A DNA stretch of 64,000 bases from Bacteroidota bacterium (GTDB lineage Bacteria > Bacteroidota > Bacteroidia > Flavobacteriales > Schleiferiaceae): assembly GCA_003385605.1 (NCBI GenBank), contig QQUU01000134.1:1-64000 (forward strand). The letters run 5' to 3'. Positions within the stretch are counted from its first letter, which is position 1. Every line of letters starts with the position of its first letter. The notes beneath the pieces are model-generated. The model had not been told where the DNA came from. It did not search any database and saw nothing but the letters and a program-made list of their open reading frames with translations. Below are positions 33,948 to 43,550 of the stretch, piece after piece. Position numbers and translations under genes: made by a program.

Positions 33948-36900
33948 TTAAGACTCCTTAATGCCGAATCTACGCTTGAGCAGCATGATTTTTCCTTTAC
34001 CCGCTAGATTGTAAGTAAATGCTGGCTGGTCGCCTTTTGCTGCAACGCTTCGGTCCTTCGGATCTTTGGCTAAAATGCTCGCATTGAACTCTTCGTCACT
34101 ACTGCGCAAACTCATTACAGTTCCCTTGAATGCGATATAGAAGAAGTCTGTACCATTGTCCAGATAGAGGGTAATCTCACTGCCTCTGCGGCGCTCTTTG
34201 ATTTCCACCAAACAATCTACCTCAGCAAAAATTGGAACGTTATAGATGTTTTGAATAAAGGCTTTACCGTCGCTTCTAAAACTTTTATAGCGTCCGCTGT
34301 ATTCCAGGTTTATACCACTCATTACTAGGCTTTGACGGAGTTCTTTTGGGAATCGGCCATCGGCTTCAATAGAACTTAATTCATTCAAAAACTTAGATGC
34401 TGCCTTTTGACCTAGGAGGCCATAAATACCCTGTACGTAAGCTTCATCGTCACTTCTCAAGGTTCCCGATCCGTCCGAGAATAGACCACCTACCAACTCC
34501 CACGCGTCCTTGTCTACCGGAGCATCTAGAGTCCACACTGCATCAATACTTACGTCGTCCTTATCCAGATCGTGGCGCACTTCACCGGCCATAGCCATGT
34601 TCAGGCCTCCTGAGTTTTTTAAAACGTTGATAGGTCCTGTGGCATAGAGGTCACAATCGTAATTGTGGAATACCAAGTATGGATCCGGAACAGTGTTATC
34701 CTTGAGCTTTTCGTAAGTCGTTATTACATAACCCTCTTCCTGGTTGTCATAGAACAGTACACCTGTAGCTGAAAGCAGCTCTATATCCGCACGATCTGCG
34801 TATTTAGATAAGAAGTTACTGTGCCCGCCCAAGCTGTCTTGAGAGATGTAGATACCGTTAAAGGTATTGTCGCGAAGTTGCAGAGGGTCATTTTCAGGCA
34901 GTTCAATCACGATGTCCGTGGGATCAATGTAGCTGGCAATATCAAACCAAGTGGTCTGTAGGTTCTTACAATCGTTTTGGATAAGTATTGACCCTTTAAA
35001 GAACATTGGCTCCTGATCTGCTTCAAGCTGCACTTTTCCTCGATACCCGAAATACGGACTCAAGAAGAAGTCGTCCTTTTCTTCAATTTCTGCGAGACCG
35101 ATGGTCATGCCGGCTGTATCAGGCTTAATACTTTCAAATTCGATAGGCCATGTAGAGCCTTCTTCATCAAGGTAATCGTACATACCGTGTGCGGTGTAGC
35201 GATAATGTCCTCTAATTCTTGTGGTTGCCTCGTAGAAGGCGTGAAGTTTAGAGTAGCGATTGGCTATAATCTCTGAATTCTCAAGAGGATCCATGGCCGC
35301 ATTCATGCGCACCACTACATAGCCACTATCCGGTATGATACGCGCATCAGCTACATCAATTTCTGGAACATCGAAGGCTTCGAGTACACTTGGAGCCAAG
35401 TCGAAACGGGCGAATCCAGCACTGAAGTCTAGGCTATCTTGAAGCGGATGGGTACTCACCAAATAGGCTTCATTGTCAGTATTGTGTTTGATGTCCACCT
35501 TGGCTTGGTCCATCTGCCATTCTGCATGGTCCATGTAGGCCATGTATTGGTTGGCTGGAAACTCTATAAAGCTTGCCGGGTCCAATTTATCAAAGACCCC
35601 TTCGCGCTTGTCAAAATCTACCCGAGCGGAACTCTCCAACATCTGAAAAGCCCATTGCTCGTCACTGCTTTTAGTTTTCACTCGGAAATCTTGCTCGCCG
35701 CTTTCAAACGAACGTCTGTAAAAGGTATATCCTTCGATTTCGCTGTTGTGCTTGGCTGTGAGATATCGGAGTTCTCCCGTACCAAAAAGCCCGCTAGTGC
35801 CATAGGTCAGCTGACCTTCAGCTACTACATTTTCAGGGCCGTACATGCCAAAAGGTATGGCTCGGGTTTCAGCCTCGATGTAATCGCTGTACGGAAACCA
35901 ATGGAATGGATTGTCCCTACCTGAGGCCTGCGGATAACCGCTCCCTGTAAATCCTTCTTCGATATCAAAGGTGGTCGCCCTACCCTTTGCATCATCTGGG
36001 AACATGAGGATATCCGGACATATTGTTAGGCTCTGAAGGTATTTAATCTGCCCTTCCGCGTGGAGGCCTTGGTTGGAGAGTGCAATTTCACCTTCAAAGG
36101 TGCCTTTACCACGATAGTTAGGTGTTGGCGGCATGGTGGTTGAAAACCCGAGCGAATAGTCCGGCATTACTTGCAGCGGCTGTGGGAAGACTGGGAAGAT
36201 GTCGGCGCTGTGGAACGTTGCATCGAAGAGAATACCGTCCGTAGTCGTGTTGTCTAAGGAGTCGATGGTGAATGGCTCCACAGCCATGTAGAATCTAGAA
36301 CGGTCGTAGATGCCGTTGTGAATCTTTCTATCGTCGTAATAAACGAATGAGTTATTCAGGGCTTGGAAGATCGGATACTCAGGATAGTATTCTTTCGAAC
36401 TCTTGTTGTCCGGCTGGTCGATGAGCAGTTGACCCTGTAGGTCAGAAAGTACGGTCTGCACGTCTACAAGGGCTGCACGCTCTCCAGGAGGTGGGTTGAA
36501 TTCGCGCACCTTGAAGCGCATTGAATCGATCTGAGGCATGTCCACGCGGAACCCTTGGTAATCGAAGGTGTATCCCTGTCCCCAATAATTGAACAGACCG
36601 GCGTTAATTCGTCCATCAAAGGTAAAATCCATGTCTTTTTTCATGGTGATCCTACCCCCTCTCGGGTATAAGTTCACTTGCTGCGAATCACTTACTGCGA
36701 TGCGCTGTACACCCGCAATATCCATTTCATAGTTGAGTAGGGATATCTGTGCATTGCTTCCCTGACCGATGCGAGAAACGAATTGGATCACGTCATAATC
36801 TCGTTTTCCGGTCCAATTCTCCAAGTATTCAAACAATCGATCGGTTAAAGTGATGGTCTGAGCGTCCACATCAAACTCTACAAAGCCTTGAATGGCCATT

Positions 36901-38339
36901 TCAAAGAGAAAGCGTTCACCACTTTCGGGATCCATACGCAAAGCATAGGTCAACTCACGCAGCGGCATATTTTCATAGCCATACCCATACGCCGCATTCT
37001 TTAATTCAATCAAAGGATGTGTCCGTTGTAGTCCTGCAATTTGCTCCATTCGGGCGATACGGAAATATTGCTTGGACTCAAATACAGCGGCCTGTTGAGA
37101 GCCTAGATTGAGGTTGCGTAAGGATAATTTTGGAGTGCCTTGGTTCCAGATCAGCTGGTCCACATTCATGTCCATGCTGTGGTAGGAATCCGTCCAAGAG
37201 CTTAGGCCTAAACCCGTTTTGTAACGAATGATACGTACTTGACCCGAGCGTGGGTCGAAACGCATTTCACAATACGGATGGTACAAACTGTCCTCGCCAA
37301 GATGCGCGGTGACCTCAACGCGGCCGGAGCTTAGCAGGGAATCCCTGAATAAGAATCGTCCACTGCGCAAGGTGATGATTGTATCATTGTTGTAGGTGAA
37401 TTGCACCTTTGCCATAGCACTATCAGGGGATAGTCCGTAATAGTTTGGGCCTACAACTCCTAGACCGCCTCGGAAGTGAACTTCATTATACACATTCGGA
37501 AGCAGGAAGTCATTTTTATAACTGGCAAATCGTGGATATTGGGCACCGCGCTGGGCACGAGCACTTAAGCGCTCCTCAAAGACCCCTTTGAGAGGCTCAT
37601 CATAAAGCTCAGATGCATAAAGCGTCGCAGAATCTGCCTTAAAATATCCTTGGCGTGTATCAAGGGTCCAATTGGAGAGTTCGCCATATAACTCATCTTC
37701 GAACTTACCGACACGGCCCCAGAATACAGTACCGCCGTTGGCTTCAAGACGGCCGGCACGCGGATAGAATCGACCCGAAGTACCCATGATTATTGTGCTG
37801 TCTTGACGGTACCGTCCAATAATATCGCCATCGCCGATGAGGAAGTAGAGCTCCTTCTTGTCGAACTGCATGCTCCACTCACTGTACGGGGCTTTCCAAA
37901 TCAAATCATTGTTATCGTAAAAGCGGTGCCTAACGATGTTGGCATACAACTGATCCAAGTAATCTTTGGTGCGTGAAGATGGATTTGAACGGATGTAACC
38001 GTTTAGGTGGTCGACAACTTTGAGCAAAGTGCCGTACTCCTCGTTGTTATTGATGTATGCGGTAATTCGGAACAATTCTTCCCATGCATCAGGATCAGTA
38101 ATTCGTTTGCGCAGCATGTTGTTGCACAGGGTAATCCAATCCTTCTCCGAATCCTCGTCGATGGCATAGATCACATCGGGCAGTAAGGAGTCCGCAAAGA
38201 GTGCTTTACGCTCTTTTGGAAGTTTAACCAAAGCGGTAAACTCCTCTGAGAACTGATCAATGGTTGAAAAGCGGACGACCTTTTGTGCGCTCATTTGGAG
38301 CGACAGCAGCAGTGCCAAAAGCCATCCGAATTTTCTCAT
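33948..38339 (-). CDS. Very large exported protein of unknown function (1463 aa)
   Basis: The protein has a clear signal peptide (MRKFGWLLALLLSLQMSAQ), no other membrane segment and no T9SS sorting domain, so it is probably periplasmic or lies at the inner face of the outer membrane. The first 150 residues are helical. The rest is almost entirely beta-strand with recurring short patterns (GRINAGLFNYWGQGYTFDY, GKGTFEGEIALSNQGLHAEG, ATGPINVLKNSGGLNMAMAG), which suggests a long beta-solenoid or OstA/LptA-like stack. This fold is inference. I do not recognise a named family. Its start shares one base with the prmA stop (TAATG), so the two are coupled. Confidence 0.7.
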   Translation of the reverse strand: MRKFGWLLALLLSLQMSAQKVVRFSTIDQFSEEFTALVKLPKERKALFADSLLPDVIYAIDEDSEKDWITLCNNMLRKRITDPDAWEELFRITAYINNNEEYGTLLKVVDHLNGYIRSNPSSRTKDYLDQLYANIVRHRFYDNNDLIWKAPYSEWSMQFDKKELYFLIGDGDIIGRYRQDSTIIMGTSGRFYPRAGRLEANGGTVFWGRVGKFEDELYGELSNWTLDTRQGYFKADSATLYASELYDEPLKGVFEERLSARAQRGAQYPRFASYKNDFLLPNVYNEVHFRGGLGVVGPNYYGLSPDSAMAKVQFTYNNDTIITLRSGRFLFRDSLLSSGRVEVTAHLGEDSLYHPYCEMRFDPRSGQVRIIRYKTGLGLSSWTDSYHSMDMNVDQLIWNQGTPKLSLRNLNLGSQQAAVFESKQYFRIARMEQIAGLQRTHPLIELKNAAYGYGYENMPLRELTYALRMDPESGERFLFEMAIQGFVEFDVDAQTITLTDRLFEYLENWTGKRDYDVIQFVSRIGQGSNAQISLLNYEMDIAGVQRIAVSDSQQVNLYPRGGRITMKKDMDFTFDGRINAGLFNYWGQGYTFDYQGFRVDMPQIDSMRFKVREFNPPPGERAALVDVQTVLSDLQGQLLIDQPDNKSSKEYYPEYPIFQALNNSFVYYDDRKIHNGIYDRSRFYMAVEPFTIDSLDNTTTDGILFDATFHSADIFPVFPQPLQVMPDYSLGFSTTMPPTPNYRGKGTFEGEIALSNQGLHAEGQIKYLQSLTICPDILMFPDDAKGRATTFDIEEGFTGSGYPQASGRDNPFHWFPYSDYIEAETRAIPFGMYGPENVVAEGQLTYGTSGLFGTGELRYLTAKHNSEIEGYTFYRRSFESGEQDFRVKTKSSDEQWAFQMLESSARVDFDKREGVFDKLDPASFIEFPANQYMAYMDHAEWQMDQAKVDIKHNTDNEAYLVSTHPLQDSLDFSAGFARFDLAPSVLEAFDVPEIDVADARIIPDSGYVVVRMNAAMDPLENSEIIANRYSKLHAFYEATTRIRGHYRYTAHGMYDYLDEEGSTWPIEFESIKPDTAGMTIGLAEIEEKDDFFLSPYFGYRGKVQLEADQEPMFFKGSILIQNDCKNLQTTWFDIASYIDPTDIVIELPENDPLQLRDNTFNGIYISQDSLGGHSNFLSKYADRADIELLSATGVLFYDNQEEGYVITTYEKLKDNTVPDPYLVFHNYDCDLYATGPINVLKNSGGLNMAMAGEVRHDLDKDDVSIDAVWTLDAPVDKDAWELVGGLFSDGSGTLRSDDEAYVQGIYGLLGQKAASKFLNELSSIEADGRFPKELRQSLVMSGINLEYSGRYKSFRSDGKAFIQNIYNVPIFAEVDCLVEIKERRRGSEITLYLDNGTDFFYIAFKGTVMSLRSSDEEFNASILAKDPKDRSVAAKGDQPAFTYNLAGKGKIMLLKRRFGIKES

Positions 38340-39169
38340 TACTTCACCATTTTAAGGCTGCGCCATTGTTCGCGCTCTTTTACACCTACGTAAGTTAACC
38401 CAGCAGCCGATGCAGATTCACGAAGTGTAGGAATGTTTTCCTCATAAAATCCGCTGAAGAATATCGTCCCTCCCTCTTTCAACGCGCTTACGTATGCGTT
38501 CATATCTGCAAGGAGGACATTTAGATTAATATTCGCACAAATGGTATCATAGGTGCCTTCGATAGCATTTGCTCCGCCAACCTCTGCGGTCATTTTGCTT
38601 TGGTTGCGTTCAGCGTTTTCCAAGGTATTTTCAATACACCATGTATCTATATCAATACCGTGCACCCTCGAAGCACCGCGCATATCCGCAAGAATTCCTA
38701 AGATACCAGTACCACAGCCCATATCAAGCACTTCGTGACCTGTAGTGTCAGTCTCTAGCAACCATTGGATCATCATGTGCGTAGTCTGGTGGTGTCCTGT
38801 ACCAAAGGACATTTTCGGCTCTATGAGCATGGGATACTCAAAGCCTTGTTTCTCTTCGTGGAAGGGTGCTCGAATGTATACGCGACCATCAACCTCAATA
38901 GGATCGAAATTGTTTTCCCATTCCGCGTTCCAATTGACTTGTTCGATTTCTTGGGTAGCAAAACTCGTTTGCACACCCTCCCAAAGGAGTGCTCCCTTCA
39001 CAGAAGCCTCATCGTAATCTTTTTTGATGATGTATGCCTCAAAGCCTTCTGCGGTCTCTGAAAAGCTTTCAAAGCCTAAGGTACCTAGTTGGGCAATAAA
39101 AATGTCGCGGAATGGTTCAAGTGGTTGAACCTTTACCGCGACTTCAATATAAATAGGCGTATCCGACAT
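38339..39169 (-). CDS. prmA: Ribosomal protein L11 methyltransferase
   Basis: PrmA methylates lysines and the N-terminus of ribosomal protein L11 with SAM. The 276-aa protein has the N-terminal L11-recognition domain (about residues 1-80), the family motif EPKMSFGTGHHQTTHMMI, and the SAM-binding motif EVLDMGCGTGILGILADMRG. The later NINLNVLLADM contains the NxNxxVL-type active-site strand. It lies 3 bases after tpiA and overlaps the giant gene by one base, in one transcription unit. Confidence 0.95.
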   Translation of the reverse strand: MSDTPIYIEVAVKVQPLEPFRDIFIAQLGTLGFESFSETAEGFEAYIIKKDYDEASVKGALLWEGVQTSFATQEIEQVNWNAEWENNFDPIEVDGRVYIRAPFHEEKQGFEYPMLIEPKMSFGTGHHQTTHMMIQWLLETDTTGHEVLDMGCGTGILGILADMRGASRVHGIDIDTWCIENTLENAERNQSKMTAEVGGANAIEGTYDTICANINLNVLLADMNAYVSALKEGGTIFFSGFYEENIPTLRESASAAGLTYVGVKEREQWRSLKMVK

Positions 39170-39172
39170 GGA

Positions 39173-39943
39173 TTATGCGTTAGTTCTAGCAGCAATGATC
39201 GCTGTAAAATCTTCTGCTTTCAGTGAAGCACCTCCGATCAAACCACCGTCGATATCTGGCTGAGCAAAAAGTTCAGCAGCATTGCCTGGTTTACACGAAC
39301 CACCATAAAGCACAGTAACATTTTCAGCAGTCTCTGCATCAAAGCGCTCGGTGAGCCAAGCACGGATGCCTGCATGTACCTCTTGCGCTTGCTCTGGTGT
39401 TGCCACCTCGCCAGTACCAATAGCCCAAACTGGCTCGTATGCCAAGATGATGTTATCCATGTCTTCAGCGATGAAGCCTTCAAGACCTTCAGCACATTGC
39501 TTTAGGATAATATCCATAAACGCCCCGCTTTTACGCTCTTCCAGCGTTTCACCAATACAGTAAATGGCGGCCAATTCATTATTCAAAGACTGCTCAATCT
39601 TCACCTTACAGCTCTCGTTTGTTTCGCCAAAGTACTGACGGCGCTCACTGTGGCCGATGATTACTGCATCAAGATCCATGCTCGCGAGCATTGGAGCGCT
39701 AATTTCTCCAGTATAGGCACCGCTGTCTTTCTCGTGTACGTTTTGTGCAGCAACCGCGATGTACTCGTTGTCCACCAATGCACCCACTACATCGCTTAAA
39801 TACAATGCAGGCGGCGTAATGATTACACCAGTTTCACCCACTACTTCTTCCGTCAAAGATGCCTTTAGTCCATCGACCAATTCCATAGCTTCAGCGTAAG
39901 TAGTATTCATTTTCCAGTTTCCAGCTACGATTCTACGTCTCAT
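39173..39943 (-). CDS. tpiA: Triosephosphate isomerase
   Basis: TPI interconverts dihydroxyacetone phosphate and glyceraldehyde 3-phosphate in glycolysis and gluconeogenesis. The 256-aa protein has NWKMN near the N-terminus (catalytic Lys11), the histidine in VIIGHSERRQYFGE, the catalytic glutamate in LAYEPVWAIGTG with its flexible loop, and the phosphate-binding VLYGGSCKPGN and GGLIGGASL. Length and motifs are standard. It starts 26 bases after the permease gene of the same strand. Confidence 0.97.
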   Translation of the reverse strand: MRRRIVAGNWKMNTTYAEAMELVDGLKASLTEEVVGETGVIITPPALYLSDVVGALVDNEYIAVAAQNVHEKDSGAYTGEISAPMLASMDLDAVIIGHSERRQYFGETNESCKVKIEQSLNNELAAIYCIGETLEERKSGAFMDIILKQCAEGLEGFIAEDMDNIILAYEPVWAIGTGEVATPEQAQEVHAGIRAWLTERFDAETAENVTVLYGGSCKPGNAAELFAQPDIDGGLIGGASLKAEDFTAIIAARTNA

Positions 39944-39969
39944 TATTGTGTTGTTTTTGATGTGTCGTT

Positions 39970-40974
39970 TTAAAATAATTCTGCCCGAACCCTAGGGTCC
40001 AAAATGGCGTATGCTATATCCACCAAGGTGGTGATGATGACAAAGATGGCGGCAATAACCAAAACGCATCCCATTGTCACCGGCAAATCTCGTGTATTTA
40101 ATGCTTCAACCAACAGTTTTCCCATACCGTTCCAACCAAAAATGATTTCAACAAAAACGGCTCCAGCAAGCAAGGAAGCGAACCATCCACTAACTGTGGT
40201 AATAATAGGGTTGCTGGCTACAGGGAGTATATGGCGCAGAAGTACGCGACCTTCTGGAATTCCTTTTGCCCGCGCAGTACGCACAAAGTCCATTGCCCCG
40301 ACTTCCAAGATGCTTTTACGGGTCAATTGTACAATGACTCCAACAGGACGTATTCCAAGCGTTAGCGCAGGGAGTATCAAATTTTTAAGCTGTAGGTAGC
40401 GCTCTCCACTGTAGTCGTCTACCTCATACAAGGAACCGGTCAAGCTAAGACCTGTCCACGGCCCCAATAAATAAGCGAATACCCATGCGAGTAACACTGC
40501 CGTAAAGAAAGACGGCAAACTCATACCCAAAGAGCTCAAAGTCGTCAACGCGTGATCTATCCAACTGCCTTCGTTATAGGCAGCTATGGCGCCTAAGAAC
40601 ATGCCCAAGAGTACCGCAAAACCAATCGAAGTAGCAGCAAGTAGCGCTGTATTGGGAAAGGTGGCACTGATAAGTCTACTAACAGATTGGCCCTGTCGCT
40701 GGAAACTCTCGCCTAAATCTGGTGCCGAAAAGGAAAACCCATCACTTGTATCGAAGGGAAGTATTCTGCCCAAGTAGTTCACGTATTGAACGGCCACCGG
40801 TTTATCCAAACCGTATTTCGCACGAACTGCAGCGAGCGCCTCAGGGTCTTCTCGCTTGCCCAGCATCATTTGGGCACTGTCGCCAGGTACGATGGTAAAA
40901 AGGAAGAAAACAAGCGTGGCCACTCCCCAAAGAGTGAATAAAGCCAATGCTATTTTTCGCCCTGCAAATGCCAT
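39970..40974 (-). CDS. ABC transporter permease, DppB/OppB type
   Basis: The 334-aa inner membrane protein has about six transmembrane segments. It has the family N-terminus (LVFFLFTIVPGDSAQMMLG) and the binding-protein-dependent permease motif (FVRTARAKGIPEGRVLLRHI, the EAA loop) that contacts the ATPase. This subunit normally works with a DppC-type permease, ATPases and a substrate-binding protein for peptides or nickel. None of those is in the window, so the partners must be elsewhere. The start shares one base with the stop of the DoxX-like gene. Confidence 0.9.
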   Translation of the reverse strand: MAFAGRKIALALFTLWGVATLVFFLFTIVPGDSAQMMLGKREDPEALAAVRAKYGLDKPVAVQYVNYLGRILPFDTSDGFSFSAPDLGESFQRQGQSVSRLISATFPNTALLAATSIGFAVLLGMFLGAIAAYNEGSWIDHALTTLSSLGMSLPSFFTAVLLAWVFAYLLGPWTGLSLTGSLYEVDDYSGERYLQLKNLILPALTLGIRPVGVIVQLTRKSILEVGAMDFVRTARAKGIPEGRVLLRHILPVASNPIITTVSGWFASLLAGAVFVEIIFGWNGMGKLLVEALNTRDLPVTMGCVLVIAAIFVIITTLVDIAYAILDPRVRAELF

Positions 40975-42089
40975 TACCTCGGACTGTCGTTGTGATGGAA
41001 TTTCTTCACCACACTGCCTTTATTCAGAACGACCCACCCTGGATTAGAACGCACCATGGTCTTCAGGGTTGTTTCATCAGTAAAAGCAAACGGTGTTTGA
41101 TCTGTCAAACCGTAGCTGGCAAAGTCTTCCGGCATTGAAGCACTGAGTACAATGTGCGGCGTCCCCTCACCTGCAAGCTTCTCAACGGTCGGCAAGACAT
41201 TGTTCCATCCTTTCTCCGAAGTCTTCGCGTGGTTATAAGCCACCAACAGCCAAACCTCATCCAAAGCCAAAATACTGTCCGTGATATCGCCGTAATCGTT
41301 CATGATACTAAAGTCATGCACCGGCGGCTCATACCCTTCTGCAACCTTGACCGTCTTACTAAGCTCGCTCAGCATGGTCCACTCGGTTTTCTCCCACCAC
41401 TTCTCGCCTATGTACTCGGTTGAAGTGATTTCCGTCATTTCACCTGCCTCATTCTGCATGGTATAAATGACCTCATATTTAGGGGGCTCCAAACCAAGCT
41501 CTTCTGCCGGTTTCATGCCTTCGATGATACTTAAACCTTCAGCGTATGGACGGAAATCACGAGAAGGAAGGTGATTCATCACTTGGTAGGTAAAAACAAT
41601 ACTAAAGCCCAATCCAAAGGCCATTAAGGCATACGATGTGATTTTTGGAACACCATTAAAGATTTGCTTTTCACCCCACCAAAGGATCAAGATGAGCCCA
41701 CAAAGGACAACATCCTTATAAAATGACTCCCAAGGCGTCAAAGGAATGGCATCGCCAAAGCAACCACAATCCGTCACCTGATTGAAATACGCACTCCAAA
41801 AAGTCAGAAACGTAAAGAACCCAATCATTCCACTAAGCAACAGTAGCACCGCTCGCCTCCAAAGACCTAGCAACAGCGCTAAACCTAAAAGCACCTCAAC
41901 CGCTACCAAAATGATGGCAAGCGGCAATGCCAATGGTTCGAAGATCGGAAGGTTTAGTACTTCTTCGCTGAAGTACTCTTCGAGCTTGAAACTAAATCCT
42001 ACTGGATCGTTCATCTTCACCAATCCGGAAAAAATAAACAGTCCACCTACAAGTACTTGTGCGATTCGGGTTAGGAATGATTTCATCAT
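40974..42089 (-). CDS. DoxX-like membrane protein, BT_3928 family
   Basis: The 371-aa protein has four or five N-terminal transmembrane helices of the DoxX/MauE type (VGGLFIFSGLVKMNDPVGF, AVEVLLGLALLLGLWRR, VTDCGCFGDAIPL). A soluble extension of about 190 residues follows, looking thioredoxin-like (EVWLLVAYNHAKTSEKGW ... SNPGWVVLNKGSVVKKF). The family is common in Bacteroidota next to tpiA. The conserved CGCFGD is a hallmark of MauE-type proteins linked with thiol chemistry. Role unknown. The start lies 1 base after the DUF1599 stop. Confidence 0.85.
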   Translation of the reverse strand: MMKSFLTRIAQVLVGGLFIFSGLVKMNDPVGFSFKLEEYFSEEVLNLPIFEPLALPLAIILVAVEVLLGLALLLGLWRRAVLLLLSGMIGFFTFLTFWSAYFNQVTDCGCFGDAIPLTPWESFYKDVVLCGLILILWWGEKQIFNGVPKITSYALMAFGLGFSIVFTYQVMNHLPSRDFRPYAEGLSIIEGMKPAEELGLEPPKYEVIYTMQNEAGEMTEITSTEYIGEKWWEKTEWTMLSELSKTVKVAEGYEPPVHDFSIMNDYGDITDSILALDEVWLLVAYNHAKTSEKGWNNVLPTVEKLAGEGTPHIVLSASMPEDFASYGLTDQTPFAFTDETTLKTMVRSNPGWVVLNKGSVVKKFHHNDSPR

Positions 42090-42090
42090 G

Positions 42091-42633
42091 TTACGCCGCT
42101 TTTTCCATGAACTTAATTAACGCGAAAACACTGTAATTGATCATATCTAAGTAGTTCGCATCCAAGCCTTCGCTCACCAGCGTCTTACCCTTATTGTCCT
42201 CAATTTGCTTAACGCGCAAGAGTTTCTGGATGATCAGGTCGGTAAAGCTCGAGACACGCATATCACGCCATGCCTCACCATAATCGTGATTCTTCTTGAG
42301 CATCAACTCCTTCGCTTCATTGGCCTTTTGCAAGTACGCCGCAGAAGCTTCTTCCCAATCCATATCCGGTTGTTCTGCTATGCCCTTATCCAACTGAATC
42401 AGAGCCATGATGCTGTAATTCAAGATGCCAATAAACTCTCCCTCAAGCGGATCGTCCACCAATTGTTCGCCCTTTTGCTCAATGCTACGCAGGCGTTGTG
42501 CTTTGATAAATATTTGATCGGTCAACGACGGCAAACGCAAAATGCGCCAGGCCGTGCCGTAATCTTTTCCTTTTTTCTCAAAAAGTCCGTGGCATTTAGA
42601 AAGCACGGCATCGAATTGTTCAGCTGTATTCAT
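42091..42633 (-). CDS. DUF1599 domain protein with two repeats
   Basis: A 180-aa cytoplasmic protein made of two related halves. The first has KKGKDYGTAWRILRLPSLTD and GILNYSIMALIQLDKG. The second has KKNHDYGEAWRDMRVSSFTD and DMINYSVFALIKFMEK. The halves align with the same spacing. DUF1599 resembles nucleotide pyrophosphohydrolase-type helical proteins, but the function is not established. The gene leads the run DUF1599, DoxX, DppB, tpiA, prmA, giant gene. It diverges from folP. Confidence 0.88.
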   Translation of the reverse strand: MNTAEQFDAVLSKCHGLFEKKGKDYGTAWRILRLPSLTDQIFIKAQRLRSIEQKGEQLVDDPLEGEFIGILNYSIMALIQLDKGIAEQPDMDWEEASAAYLQKANEAKELMLKKNHDYGEAWRDMRVSSFTDLIIQKLLRVKQIEDNKGKTLVSEGLDANYLDMINYSVFALIKFMEKAA

Positions 42634-42645
42634 TTGTTAGCTTTG
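42616..42645 (+). promoter_or_regulatory. Promoter of folP
   Basis: TTG at 42616-42618 and TAGCTTTG at 42638-42645 are separated by 19 bases. The folP ATG is 26 bases further. The -33 box lies inside the start of the divergent DUF1599 gene. Confidence 0.6.
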
Positions 42646-42671
42646 CTTCTAGAACGAAGATACGAAGAACA

Positions 42672-43550
42672 ATGCCGGAGTTTTTGCTAAAGGTCGAAGG
42701 GACAATTCACACCTTATCCACACCGTGGGTCATGGGTATATTGAATATCACCCCAGATTCTTTCTTTGAAGGGAGCCGATTCTCCAGCGCTGAAAAGGCC
42801 GCCCAGCGCGCGGAAGAGATGATTGCCGACGGCGCGAAAATCATTGATATTGGTGGATATTCCTCACGGCCTGGTGCAGATGCTGTTTCTCCAGAAGAAG
42901 AATGGCAGCGCTTAGAAAGCGTCATTCCTGCTGTGCGCGCCGTGGTAGATAAACATCCGGGTACGTTCATTTCTGTCGATACTTTTCGTGCAAGCGTGGC
43001 GGAGAAAGCTGTGGGTGCAGGCGCGCACATGGTCAACGACATCAGTGGCGGAAATTTGGACGACCGTATGTACGAGGTGGTTGCCAAACTCCAAGTCCCC
43101 TACATCATCATGCACATGCAGGGCGATCCAAGCACCATGCAGATCAACCCCACCTACGAGCACGTCACACAAGACATCGTCAAGTTCTTCAGCGAAAAAT
43201 TACCCCAGCTACACGCCATGGGCATCCATGATACCATTGTCGATGTAGGCTTTGGATTTGGAAAAACTCTCGAACACAACTACCAGCTCTTGCGCGAGCT
43301 CCATGCCTTCCAACTGCTAGGCCGCCCAATCCTTGCCGGTGTGAGTAGAAAAAGTATGATCTACAAAGCTTTGGGTACGACAGCCGATGAAAGCCTCAAC
43401 GGCACAACCGCTTTACACATGGCTGCTTTGCTGCAGGGAAGTAACATCTTGCGCGTTCACGATGTGAAAGAAGCGATGGAAACCATTACCTTGTTTAACG
43501 AATTGATGCCGGAAGGCGTCCACCACCTACTCTACCCATGGGAGCGTTAA
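42672..43550 (+). CDS. folP: Dihydropteroate synthase
   Basis: FolP joins p-aminobenzoate to hydroxymethyl-dihydropterin diphosphate in folate synthesis and is the sulfonamide target. The 292-aa protein has the two signature motifs, VMGILNITPDSFFEGSRF and IDIGGYSSRPGADAVSPEEE. It also has ISVDTFRASVAEKAV, MHMQGDPSTMQ, and the pterin-site DVGFGFGKTLEHN and LAGVSRKSMI. The gene overlaps cdaA by 13 bases, a linkage often seen in Bacteroidota. Confidence 0.97.
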   Translation: MPEFLLKVEGTIHTLSTPWVMGILNITPDSFFEGSRFSSAEKAAQRAEEMIADGAKIIDIGGYSSRPGADAVSPEEEWQRLESVIPAVRAVVDKHPGTFISVDTFRASVAEKAVGAGAHMVNDISGGNLDDRMYEVVAKLQVPYIIMHMQGDPSTMQINPTYEHVTQDIVKFFSEKLPQLHAMGIHDTIVDVGFGFGKTLEHNYQLLRELHAFQLLGRPILAGVSRKSMIYKALGTTADESLNGTTALHMAALLQGSNILRVHDVKEAMETITLFNELMPEGVHHLLYPWER

